A stretch of 64,000 bases of DNA from Aristaeella lactis (GTDB taxonomy: Bacteria > Bacillota > Clostridia > Christensenellales > Aristaeellaceae). Under the pieces are notes generated by a model. It ran no database searches and was not told the DNA's origin. It was given only the letters and a program-made list of their open reading frames with translations. Location of the stretch: contig NZ_CP069421.1 of NCBI RefSeq assembly GCF_018118585.1, positions 3,224,001 to 3,288,000 of the forward strand, read 5' to 3'. Each line of letters begins with the position of its first letter. Positions within the stretch are counted from its first letter, which is position 1. The position numbers and the translations under genes are program-made. Below are positions 16,198 through 23,633 of the stretch, one piece after another.

Positions 16198-17609
16198 TCC
16201 TCCCGGATAGGCTGCTCGAACTTGCTCTTGCCCTGGCCTTCCGGGATATCAATCGGATATTTTCCGGTGAAGCAGCCGTCGCAGAAGGTGCAGCCTTCAT
16301 CCCCGGCCAGGCGGTGCGCCGCGTCCACGGACAGGTATGCCAGGGAGTCAGCACCGATCTCTTTCGCGATCTCCTCCACGGAGTTCAGGCGGCAGGCGAT
16401 CAGGTTTTCCCGGGAATCCACATCCGTTCCGAAGAAGCAGGGGTAACGGAAGGGCGGGGAAGAAATGCGCATATGGACTTCCTTTGCCCCGGCGTCCCGC
16501 AGGAGGTGGACAATTCGCTCACTGGTGGTGCCCCGGACGATGGAGTCATCGATCAGGATCACCCGCTTATCCCGGACGGTTTCCGCAATGACATTCAGCT
16601 TGATCCGGACGGCGGTTTCCCGCATATCCTGGCTCGGCGCAATGAAACTGCGGCCGATATATTTGTTTTTCAGGAAGCCGACGCCGTAGGGAATTCCGCT
16701 TTCGCGGGAATAGCCCAGGGCGGCGTCAATGCCGGAATCTGGAACGCCGATGACGACGTCTGCTTCCACGGGATTCTCTTTTGCCAGGAAACAGCCTGCC
16801 CGCAGCCGCGCCTGGTGGACCGGGGTGGCCTCGATGACAGAGTCAGGCCGGGCAAAATAGATGTATTCAAAGACGCACAGGGAAGGGGCCTTTCCACAGA
16901 GACGACGGTCCGAAACAACGCCTTCCTTTCCGAAAACAACGATCTCCCCGGGATCAATATCCCGGATCAGTTTTGCCCCGACAGCGTCCAGCGCACAGGA
17001 TTCAGAGGAAACGACATACGCGCCGTCCGGCAGCCGGCCGTAGCAGAGGGGACGAAACCCGTTTGGATCCCGGAAAGCGATCAGCTTGGTGGCGGTCATC
17101 AGGGTGCAGGAATAGGCGCCCTGAAGCTGCTGCATGGTCCGGAAAATGGCTTCTTCCGTGGCGGTTACTTTCAGCCGTTCGGAAACTATGGTATAGACAA
17201 TGGTTTCTGTATCCGCGGTACCGTGAAAGATCCCGCCGTTCAGTTCATGCTTTGCCCGGAGGGACCGGGCATTCACCAGGTTGCCGTTATGGCAGAGGGC
17301 CATGTTGCCCTTCATATGGCTGATGACGATGGGCTGGATATTATTGTGGTTTTTTCCGCCGGTGGTGGAATAACGGACGTGTCCGACGGCAATGTTTCCT
17401 TCTCCCAGGTGATCGAGACTCCGCCGGTCGAAAACTTCGCCCACCAGGCCGTCACCCTTGTAATGATGGAATACGCCGTCACAGGAAACCACAATGCCGC
17501 AGCTTTCCTGACCCCGATGCTGCAGGGCATACAGGCCCAGATACACATCCCGGGGAACGGCTCTTTTTACGGGGGACCAGATACCGAAGACACCGCATTC
17601 CTCATGCAT
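16194..17609 (-). CDS. purF: amidophosphoribosyltransferase
   Basis: 471 residues; it makes phosphoribosylamine from PRPP and glutamine, the first committed step of purine synthesis. The N-terminal nucleophile is Cys5 (MHEECGVFGIW), so a four-residue propeptide must be removed. The glutaminase part shows LYALQHRGQESCGI and GHVRYSTTG. The PRPP loop is VILIDDSIVRGTTS. Cysteines in GCTFCDGCFTGKYP near the end point to the Fe-S form found in Bacillus. The gene stands alone rather than in a pur operon. GGAGGG precedes the ATG. Confidence 0.96.
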   Translation of the reverse strand: MHEECGVFGIWSPVKRAVPRDVYLGLYALQHRGQESCGIVVSCDGVFHHYKGDGLVGEVFDRRSLDHLGEGNIAVGHVRYSTTGGKNHNNIQPIVISHMKGNMALCHNGNLVNARSLRAKHELNGGIFHGTADTETIVYTIVSERLKVTATEEAIFRTMQQLQGAYSCTLMTATKLIAFRDPNGFRPLCYGRLPDGAYVVSSESCALDAVGAKLIRDIDPGEIVVFGKEGVVSDRRLCGKAPSLCVFEYIYFARPDSVIEATPVHQARLRAGCFLAKENPVEADVVIGVPDSGIDAALGYSRESGIPYGVGFLKNKYIGRSFIAPSQDMRETAVRIKLNVIAETVRDKRVILIDDSIVRGTTSERIVHLLRDAGAKEVHMRISSPPFRYPCFFGTDVDSRENLIACRLNSVEEIAKEIGADSLAYLSVDAAHRLAGDEGCTFCDGCFTGKYPIDIPEGQGKSKFEQPIREE

Positions 17610-17638
17610 GAAGCAAACCCTCCGAAAAAAGATAAGGC

Positions 17639-17662
17639 GTCCTTCAGCACAAGCTGAAGGAC
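17639..17662 (-). promoter_or_regulatory. hairpin in the purF leader
   Basis: A perfect 10-bp stem GTCCTTCAGC/GCTGAAGGAC with a 4-base loop begins about 17 bases after the predicted purF transcription start and ends 30 bases before the ATG. TTTTTT follows 8 bases later on the minus strand, so it may be an attenuator or a 5'-stabilising hairpin. Confidence 0.55.
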
Positions 17663-17685
17663 ACCTTTGTCCTTTTGATATGCGG

Positions 17686-17714
17686 ATTGTACATCAGCTG
17701 CTTCCTCCTGTCAA
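17686..17714 (-). promoter_or_regulatory. purF promoter
   Basis: On the minus strand: TTGACA (17709-17714), 17 bases, TACAAT (17686-17691). Confidence 0.82.
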
Positions 17715-17837
17715 TGAGAAGAACTGTTCTTTTACAGCATAAAGTACATAAGAATGGCTTAAGGTTGGCGGAATAGAATATCATTGTGTTCCCACGACGG
17801 TTTTCCTGTGTATAATGGATTCAAGGGGGTGATGCGG

Positions 17838-18512
17838 ATGCGGCTTCTTCTTGCGGAAGACGAAGAGGCGATGGCCGAGGCGATAATCGCCTATCTGGAA
17901 TACCACCACTATGAGGTGGACTGGGCGAACAACGGAACGGATGCCCTGGAAATGGCCCGTGCGGCCAGTCATGATGTCTTTATCCTGGATATCATGATGC
18001 CGGGAACGGACGGGCTGACGGTGCTGCGTACGCTTCGCAGGGAAGGAAACACAACGCCGGTTCTGCTGCTGACTGCCAAAAGTGAAATCCGCGACAAGGT
18101 GGCAGGCTTTGAAAGCGGAAGCGATGACTACCTGACCAAACCCTTTGCCCTGGAGGAGCTGCGGGTGCGGATAGACGCACTGACCCGCCGCGGACAGAAC
18201 TACCAGGGGGAACACACTGCGCTGGGAGACCTGACGCTGGATAAAAGCAGCTGCGCCCTTCGCGTCGGAACGAAATCCTGCCCGCTGAGCAACCGGGAAT
18301 ACCACCTGATCGAACTGTTTATGCGGAATCCTCATGTGTATTTTTCCGCGGATACCCTGCTGGACCGGGTATGGGGCATGGACGCGGAAGTGGAGTACGG
18401 AACGGTGTGGGTTCATATATCGGGGCTTCGGAAAAAAATGGAATCCCTTGGCGCCCATGTTGAGATCCGGTCAAAGCGCGGCGTTGGATACGCGCTGGAG
18501 GAAACGGCATGA
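17838..18512 (+). CDS. OmpR/PhoB-family response regulator
   Basis: 224 residues. The receiver domain (1-~115) has acidic pocket AEDEE, phosphoacceptor Asp51 in FILDIMMPG and Lys in LLTAKSE. The C-terminal winged helix (about 130-222) ends with VWVHISGLRKKME and RGVGYALEE. The ATG at 17838 is preferred because AGGGGGT lies 7 bases upstream; the ATG two codons earlier is too close. It overlaps the sensor kinase gene by 4 bases (ATGA). The signal is unknown. Confidence 0.92.
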   Translation: MRLLLAEDEEAMAEAIIAYLEYHHYEVDWANNGTDALEMARAASHDVFILDIMMPGTDGLTVLRTLRREGNTTPVLLLTAKSEIRDKVAGFESGSDDYLTKPFALEELRVRIDALTRRGQNYQGEHTALGDLTLDKSSCALRVGTKSCPLSNREYHLIELFMRNPHVYFSADTLLDRVWGMDAEVEYGTVWVHISGLRKKMESLGAHVEIRSKRGVGYALEETA

Positions 18513-19732
18513 AAAAGTATTACCGTAACCGGATCATGTTCAGCGCGATCCTTTCCTTCCTGATCGTGCTGGTGATCGCTGTAGCCGGAATCCTGCTTTT
18601 AAGTTATTACCGGCTTGAAAGGAATTCGGACAGCTTTATTGCTTCAAAGCTTGTTCCCCGGGAGGAGGACGGATCCCGATACATACAGGACACGCCTCCG
18701 GCTATGTTCGGGTATAATCCGGGCAGACGGAATACTTCCTTCCATGATTACAAGATCCTGTTTTCACCGGACGGTGAAATGGAAATACAGGAAAGGCCCG
18801 GAGGCACGGACAGCCTGGATGACAGCGTGCTGGAGTATGTCAGAAATGCTTTCGGGAAGGGCATTGAAAGAGGGAAAACAGGATCCTACAAGTTCGGCAT
18901 CCGGGTGAATGAGGACGGTTCCGGCATGGCTGTGCTGGTAGACCTTTATTCGCAGCTGCATTCGCTGTCTGATTTCCTGAAGGCAGCCGGCCTGGTGGGT
19001 ATCGGTATCTTTCTTCTTCTGATCATTGTTCTGTTCCCGGTTTCCGGTAAGATGGCGGACATCTTTGTCCGGAACGCAGAAGAACAGCGCCGCTTTATCA
19101 CGGATGCCGGCCATGATCTGAAAACACCGGTGGCCATTGCCCGGGCTAATCTGGATGTACTGGAACTGCGGGAAGGCCAAAGCAAGTGGAGCGGCAATGT
19201 CCGGGCACAGGTGAACAGAATGGAACACCTGGTGCAGGACCTGATCATGATGGCAAGGCTGGATGAAGGGAAAAATGAGGAAATATTCGGAGATGTGGAA
19301 CTGAGCCCGCTGGCGGAGGAACTCTGGGAGGAGTACCAGCCTTCAATGAAGCAGAAACAGATCCGCGGCACAGCCGAACTGGAGGAAACTACACCAGTCA
19401 GCGGCGCGGAAAGTCTGATCCGGCGGATGTTCTGTCTGCTGATGGACAATGCCGTGCAGTACACGCCGGAGGGCGGCGAAATCCGGATGTCCGTGATGCC
19501 CGGAAAGAAAAAGACAAGGATCGTGCTGGCAAATTCTGTCCTGACCCTGCCGGCCGAAAAACCGGAAAAGCTGACAGAACGCTTTGTGCGGGGCGACAGT
19601 GCCAGGACCCAGAAGAGCGGCGGATCAGGAATCGGTCTGGCAGCGGCCAAACGGATTGCTGAGAAGCATCATGGGAAACTGATCATCGACTATCCCGATG
19701 AACACACCTTCCGGGTGACTGTGGAACTGTGA
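18509..19732 (+). CDS. sensor histidine kinase
   Basis: 407 residues. TM1 at about 10-32 and TM2 at about 158-178 enclose a ~125-residue extracellular sensor. Then comes the H-box with His202 (FITDAGHDLKTPVAI), N-box DNAVQYTPEGG, and G-box GGSGIGLAAAKRIAEKHHG. The usual D-x-G-x-G motif is replaced by a looser stretch (IVLANSVLTLPAEKPEKL), a variant also seen in other clostridial kinases. It is the partner of the response regulator just upstream. Confidence 0.92.
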   Translation: MKKYYRNRIMFSAILSFLIVLVIAVAGILLLSYYRLERNSDSFIASKLVPREEDGSRYIQDTPPAMFGYNPGRRNTSFHDYKILFSPDGEMEIQERPGGTDSLDDSVLEYVRNAFGKGIERGKTGSYKFGIRVNEDGSGMAVLVDLYSQLHSLSDFLKAAGLVGIGIFLLLIIVLFPVSGKMADIFVRNAEEQRRFITDAGHDLKTPVAIARANLDVLELREGQSKWSGNVRAQVNRMEHLVQDLIMMARLDEGKNEEIFGDVELSPLAEELWEEYQPSMKQKQIRGTAELEETTPVSGAESLIRRMFCLLMDNAVQYTPEGGEIRMSVMPGKKKTRIVLANSVLTLPAEKPEKLTERFVRGDSARTQKSGGSGIGLAAAKRIAEKHHGKLIIDYPDEHTFRVTVEL

Positions 19733-19749
19733 TCCGGACAGATAAAGGG

Positions 19750-19788
19750 GCTCCTGCCGTAAAGGCGGGAGCTTTTGCTGATATTTTT
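19750..19788 (+). terminator. terminator after the two-component operon
   Basis: A 9-bp stem GCTCCTGCC/GGCGGGAGC (19750-19758, 19764-19772) is followed by TTTT and, 8 bases on, T8. Confidence 0.85.
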
Positions 19789-19858
19789 TTTGTTCGCCTT
19801 TCAATCATGGCTTTTCCGGAGTAAAATAGAACCGGACAACGGAAAGAAGGAGCAAAAG

Positions 19859-20233
19859 ATGAAAAGAGAACTTGGAATTGCAAGATGCGGTCTGGCCTGC
19901 TGTATCTGCAGCGAGAATGATCATTGCGGGGGCTGCGACTCGGGAGACTGTCCCGGGTTTTCCTGGTGCGAGAACCGGAAGTGTTCGGCAGAAAAAAACC
20001 TGAAGCACTGTTATGAATGCGGTGAAGACTGCCGGAAACAGATGCTCGCGAAGATCAAGCCGTACGGATTTACGCTGTTTGTCAAACGGTACGGAGAAGC
20101 GGATCTGCTGGACTGCCTGGAACGGAACGAAAAGAATGGCGTTGTGTATCACCGGCAGGGGGTTACCGGCGACTATGACGATTTTGACGATGTTGAGGAA
20201 TTGATCCGGTTTATCCGGACAGGGAAAAGATAA
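19859..20233 (+). CDS. DUF3795-type cysteine-rich protein
   Basis: 124 residues with about a dozen cysteines in the N-terminal 60 (CGLACCICSEND, CGGCDSGDCPG, CYECGEDC). This fits the DUF3795 family of presumed metal- or Fe-S-binding proteins of unknown role. The start at 19859 has GAAGGAGC in front; an upstream in-frame ATG lacks a binding site and adds an unlikely N-terminus. It is a monocistronic gene between two terminators. Confidence 0.8.
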   Translation: MKRELGIARCGLACCICSENDHCGGCDSGDCPGFSWCENRKCSAEKNLKHCYECGEDCRKQMLAKIKPYGFTLFVKRYGEADLLDCLERNEKNGVVYHRQGVTGDYDDFDDVEELIRFIRTGKR

Positions 20234-20249
20234 AGAAAGGTGATCTGAA

Positions 20250-20278
20250 GTGACTGCTGCCGGGCAGTCACTTTTTTT
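20250..20278 (+). terminator. terminator after the DUF3795 gene
   Basis: An 8-bp stem GTGACTGC/GCAGTCAC (20250-20257, 20264-20271) is followed directly by T7. Confidence 0.88.
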
Positions 20279-20281
20279 CCC

Positions 20282-20330
20282 TTGACAGCTAATTCAAATT
20301 AGCCTATGATAAGGCTAATTCGGATTAGCC
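20282..20330 (+). promoter_or_regulatory. tetR promoter with two operator palindromes
   Basis: TTGACA (20282-20287), 17 bases, TATGAT (20305-20310). The spacer is itself a palindrome, GCTAATT-CA-AATTAGC (20288-20303). A second copy, GGCTAAT-TCGG-ATTAGCC (20313-20330), covers the expected start of transcription. Both share GCTAATTCRRATTAGC. Confidence 0.85.
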
Positions 20331-20348
20331 ATGCATGAAGGAGGATTT

Positions 20349-20984
20349 ATGGACACGAAAAGCAGGATCCTGGATGCGGCGCTGACGCTTTTCTCCGATA
20401 AAGGCTATGCCAATGTCTTTGTCAGTGAAATTGCTGAACGGGTCGGAATCAAAGCCCCTTCCCTGTATAAACACTTTGAAAGCAAGCAGGCCATTTTTGA
20501 CGCGCTTATCCAGGAAATGAACAATAGCTTCCTGAAGCAGGCCGGTATGCTGCACATCCAGGGGAATGACGCCGCCCGGGACGCGGCGATCTATAAGAAT
20601 CTTTCCGAAGATCAGCTGATCAGGCTCGGAAAGGATCTGCTCCTGTTTTTTCTGCATGATGACTATGCCAGAAGATTCCGGAAAATGCTTTCGATGGCGG
20701 CGTACCATGACAAAGAACTGTCGGAAGCGTATATGAAGCATTATGTGGACGATCCACTGTCCTACCAGGGCATGCTCCTGAAGCTGATGGTTCAGGAAGG
20801 CGTTCTTCATACGGAGAACGCGGAGATCATGACACTGCACTTTTATGCCCCGATTTATATGCTCCTGACGTCCTGCGACCGGGATCCCACCCGTGAAACG
20901 GAGGCAGTTGAAATCCTTGAAAAACATATCCGTCAGTTCAACAGGCTGTACGGACGAAACGCAGATGAAAAGGAAAAACGATAA
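20349..20984 (+). CDS. TetR/AcrR-family repressor
   Basis: 211 residues. The N-terminal helix-turn-helix is typical (ILDAALTLFSDKGYANVFVSEIAE...GIKAPSLYKHFESKQAIFDAL). The ligand domain is not recognisable beyond the family. The ATG at 20349 has GGAGG 5 bases upstream. The twin palindromes in its promoter show autoregulation, and the two following genes (16- and 47-base gaps) are the likely regulon. Confidence 0.9.
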   Translation: MDTKSRILDAALTLFSDKGYANVFVSEIAERVGIKAPSLYKHFESKQAIFDALIQEMNNSFLKQAGMLHIQGNDAARDAAIYKNLSEDQLIRLGKDLLLFFLHDDYARRFRKMLSMAAYHDKELSEAYMKHYVDDPLSYQGMLLKLMVQEGVLHTENAEIMTLHFYAPIYMLLTSCDRDPTRETEAVEILEKHIRQFNRLYGRNADEKEKR

Positions 20985-21000
20985 AGGAGAGATATTCCGC

Positions 21001-21699
21001 ATGAAAATTGTCCTGATTCATGGCCAGAACCATAAAGGAAGCACTTATCATATCGGCAGGATGGTTGCCGAAAAAACAAGCCCGGAGGGAACCATTGCGG
21101 AGTTTTTCCTTCCCGGGGATCTGAATCATTTCTGCACCGGGTGCTACGCCTGCGTGGAAGATGTGACAAAATGCCCGTTTTATGAGGAAAAGATCAGGAT
21201 CATGCGCGAGGTTGAATCCGCTGATCTCCTGATCTTTACAACACCCACCTACTGCCTGAGGGAATCGGCGCAGATGAAAAGCTTTATGGACCTGACCTTC
21301 AATTACTGGATGTCTCACAGGCCGAGAAAATGCATGTTCAGCAAAAAGGCTGTTGTCATATCAACAGCCGCGGGAAAAGGGGCAAAAAAGGCTGCCAAAT
21401 CTGTGGCAAACGCTTTGTTTTACTGGGGTATTCCGCGTATATGGACCTATGGGATCTGCGTCCAGGCGATGAGCTGGGATGGAATCAGAAGCCGGAAAAA
21501 ACAGAAAATAGAAAAAGACATCTCGCGGATTGCCGGGAAGGTTTTACGAAAAGAACATGTAAAAGCAGGGCTGCGGACAAAGGGGCTTTTCCTGCTGATG
21601 CGGATGATGCAGAAAGCAAATCTCGGTTCGGGTGAGGCGGACAGGGCTTACTGGGAAACGAACGGCTGGCTGGCCAAAGAAAGGCCCTGGAAACAATAA
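21001..21699 (+). CDS. flavodoxin-fold NAD(P)H-dependent FMN reductase family protein
   Basis: 232 residues. MKIVLIHGQNHKGSTYHIGRM is the phosphate-binding loop of the WrbA/iron-sulfur flavoprotein group. FCTGCYACVEDVTKCPF carries three cysteines found in many anaerobic members. FTTPTYCLRESAQMKSFMDL is the substrate/FMN loop. The C-terminal ~70 residues are basic and hydrophobic (LLMRMMQKANLG). It probably handles quinones or other electrophiles sensed by the TetR protein upstream (inference). Confidence 0.85.
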   Translation: MKIVLIHGQNHKGSTYHIGRMVAEKTSPEGTIAEFFLPGDLNHFCTGCYACVEDVTKCPFYEEKIRIMREVESADLLIFTTPTYCLRESAQMKSFMDLTFNYWMSHRPRKCMFSKKAVVISTAAGKGAKKAAKSVANALFYWGIPRIWTYGICVQAMSWDGIRSRKKQKIEKDISRIAGKVLRKEHVKAGLRTKGLFLLMRMMQKANLGSGEADRAYWETNGWLAKERPWKQ

Positions 21700-21746
21700 T
21701 CGGACAATATTTCCCGGCAGTTCTGCCGGGTCATCAGGAGGTATTT

Positions 21747-22370
21747 ATGAACAGAACAGTATCCATGACCGGCGCAGCGACAGTCGCGGTCACCGTTTTC
21801 CTTTTCGCGGTATTCATTCTCTGTGATTTCACCTTCGGGTCCTATCTTGTCTGTATGTTTCTGCCCGTTGGTTATATCATGATGGCGGCGGGACTGCGTC
21901 ATGAAAGCGGCAAAGACCGGAAGACGGCTGCCGATACCGGGCTGGTGCTTGCCGGAGTCTATGCGGTGCTGATCCTGCTGGTATACTTTGCGCAGACCAC
22001 TACCGTCCTGACAGAGCCGCTGAACGACCAGGCATCCAGGATTCTCCAATACAATCGGGGCGGCCTGCTGTTCAACTATGACCTTCTGGGGTATGGCATG
22101 ATGGCACTTTCCACGTTCTTCATCGGCCTGTCCATGAAAGCGGAAAACAAAACGGATCACTGGCTCAAACGCCTGCTGATCATCCACGGGGTCTTCTTTC
22201 CCGGCTGCTTCATTATGCCCATGACTGGTATGTTTACCTCCATGGCAGACGGAAAAAGCGGTAACGGCGGGAGTATTGCCCTGCTGTTCTGGTGCCTGTA
22301 TTTCATCCCGGTCGGTATCCTGGCCTGGAAGCATTTCAGAGACCGGGATGAAGAAAAAGAGACTTGCTGA
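21747..22370 (+). CDS. multi-pass membrane protein of unknown function
   Basis: 207 residues with about six hydrophobic segments (near 8-30, 32-50, 66-84, 113-130, 146-163, 178-195). No transport or enzyme motif is recognised. AGGAGG lies 6 bases before the ATG. It is the last gene of the TetR operon and ends just before a strong terminator. Confidence 0.72.
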   Translation: MNRTVSMTGAATVAVTVFLFAVFILCDFTFGSYLVCMFLPVGYIMMAAGLRHESGKDRKTAADTGLVLAGVYAVLILLVYFAQTTTVLTEPLNDQASRILQYNRGGLLFNYDLLGYGMMALSTFFIGLSMKAENKTDHWLKRLLIIHGVFFPGCFIMPMTGMFTSMADGKSGNGGSIALLFWCLYFIPVGILAWKHFRDRDEEKETC

Positions 22371-22380
22371 AGAAATCATA

Positions 22381-22412
22381 AAGCCCCGGAACATGATGTT
22401 TCCGGGGCTTTT
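22381..22412 (+). terminator. terminator of the TetR operon
   Basis: An 11-bp stem AAGCCCCGGAA/TTCCGGGGCTT (22381-22391, 22400-22410) is followed by TT. Confidence 0.8.
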
Positions 22413-22509
22413 GAAACAAGAGACAGAATGATTCATCTTCGGCAGCAGCCGGGGGATGACGGCGCGTTTGACAGAGATTTCCAGTCAACCCAACAGAACC
22501 GGCATTTGC

Positions 22510-23370
22510 TCAGGACTGATATTGACTCCTGAAAATCTGATCGGCTTTCTGAAGCTTAATCATGTACTCATCATATGCGGGACTGAGCCTTCTCATGGCC
22601 GGAATGAAGACTGCATTGTATCCTTTGTCCCGATTGAATTCTTTCAGCAGTTCCATAAGCTTTATCCCCGGTGAGTTACGGTACTCATTTGTTTTCTGTA
22701 ATTCGATATACTGATCAATGATCTCTTTGTTGTTTTTCAGCCAGCCTTCAGGATCATTCACGGCCTCAGCCAGCGCTTCGTCAGCTTTGCACTGTACGAT
22801 ACAGCCACTGCTGCTGTTCATTTCATCGAGCTCGTTTTCAAGCTCTTCCGGAATTTCGAATTGAACGCCATCGAGGTATTCACAGATCTCATGCAGGGCA
22901 TTTTCCTGATCTTCTGTCCGGACAGGATCCAGCAGAAACCGGCCGAAATGCAGTGACAGATACTTTCCCCAGAACCCCGGAAAAGCGCTTGTCAGTCTCT
23001 CTGTGACAGACTGCCTGCTTCCGGCGGCAGCTGCCTTGAGCCCCACTGCGGTCCAGTTCAGGGATGCGGCAAGCTCCTTCAGAAGTTCGTTCTGTGCTTT
23101 TTTTCTCTGAAGCACATCCTCCTGCTCCTGAATGATCCTCTGAAACACAGAGCTGTCATTTCCACTGAGGATTTCCCGGGTTTCTTCGACAGAAACCCCC
23201 AGGTTTCGCAAAAGAGTTATTTTTTTCAGACAGACAACATCTTCCTCGGTGAAATCCCTGTATCCATTCTCTGTGAACGTTGGGTTTAATAAACCTTTCT
23301 GACAATAGTATTCAATCGCTTTCTTCGTTGTTCCTGCGAGTTCAGCGGCTTCATGGATATACACAAGCAT
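22510..23370 (-). CDS. MerR-family transcriptional regulator
   Basis: 286 residues. The N-terminal winged helix is clear (YIHEAAELAGTTKKAIEYYCQKGLLNP; NGYRDFTEEDVVCLKKI), then a coiled dimer helix (about 85-115), then a ~170-residue C-terminal domain that I do not recognise. Start: ATG at 23370 has GGAGG only 2 bases away, while GTG at 23364 has it at 8 bases, so the true start may be two codons later. Its promoter has the 19-base spacer typical of MerR control. Confidence 0.85.
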   Translation of the reverse strand: MLVYIHEAAELAGTTKKAIEYYCQKGLLNPTFTENGYRDFTEEDVVCLKKITLLRNLGVSVEETREILSGNDSSVFQRIIQEQEDVLQRKKAQNELLKELAASLNWTAVGLKAAAAGSRQSVTERLTSAFPGFWGKYLSLHFGRFLLDPVRTEDQENALHEICEYLDGVQFEIPEELENELDEMNSSSGCIVQCKADEALAEAVNDPEGWLKNNKEIIDQYIELQKTNEYRNSPGIKLMELLKEFNRDKGYNAVFIPAMRRLSPAYDEYMIKLQKADQIFRSQYQS

Positions 23371-23383
23371 CACCTCCGCTTAA

Positions 23384-23414
23384 ACCATACACTGCCCCCT
23401 AAGGGTACAGTCAA
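23384..23414 (-). promoter_or_regulatory. MerR-type promoter with 19-bp spacer and dyad
   Basis: On the minus strand: TTGACT (23409-23414), 19-base spacer, TATGGT (23384-23389). The spacer region 23391-23411 is a dyad with ends ACTG...CAGT and core CCCT-AGGG. Confidence 0.75.
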
Positions 23415-23547
23415 GATGTTTTTGAAAAGTTTATCCGGATTAAATACCCTGCCTGTAAATGCTGATTTCCGCTTCATATCCATCTTTCATTTTCCGTTCC
23501 ACGGAGGAAATGCAAACAATATCCAAAGGGATATGACGATGCCCATA

Positions 23548-23574
23548 TGGTTACGGACGCGGAAACATGGTAAA
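23548..23574. repeat. intergenic repeat, copy 1
   Basis: Shares TGGTTACGGACGCGGAAA then CATGGTAAA with 27814-27841, which has one extra A. The two copies flank the reductase/LysR region. The function is unknown. Confidence 0.6.
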
Positions 23575-23575
23575 T

Positions 23576-23611
23576 GCCCGCAGTCCGGTTCTTTCGGGCC
23601 GGATTGCGGGC
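23576..23611. terminator. hairpin downstream of the aldo/keto reductase gene
   Basis: A 13-bp stem GCCCGCAGTCCGG/CCGGATTGCGGGC (one G-T pair) with a 10-base loop. T runs are short on both strands, so termination is probable but not certain. Confidence 0.6.
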
Positions 23612-23633
23612 TTTACATTATTCACTCCGGTTT

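Noticed and set aside
16314-17657. Open frame of about 447 codons on the plus strand
   Set aside because: It is antisense to purF, which has full motif support; this is a shadow frame.
18319-18528. Small open frames at the response-regulator/kinase junction
   Set aside because: They are out of frame with two well-supported overlapping genes.
22510-22680. Plus-strand open frame at 22456-22674
   Set aside because: It is antisense to the 3' end of the MerR gene and has no support.
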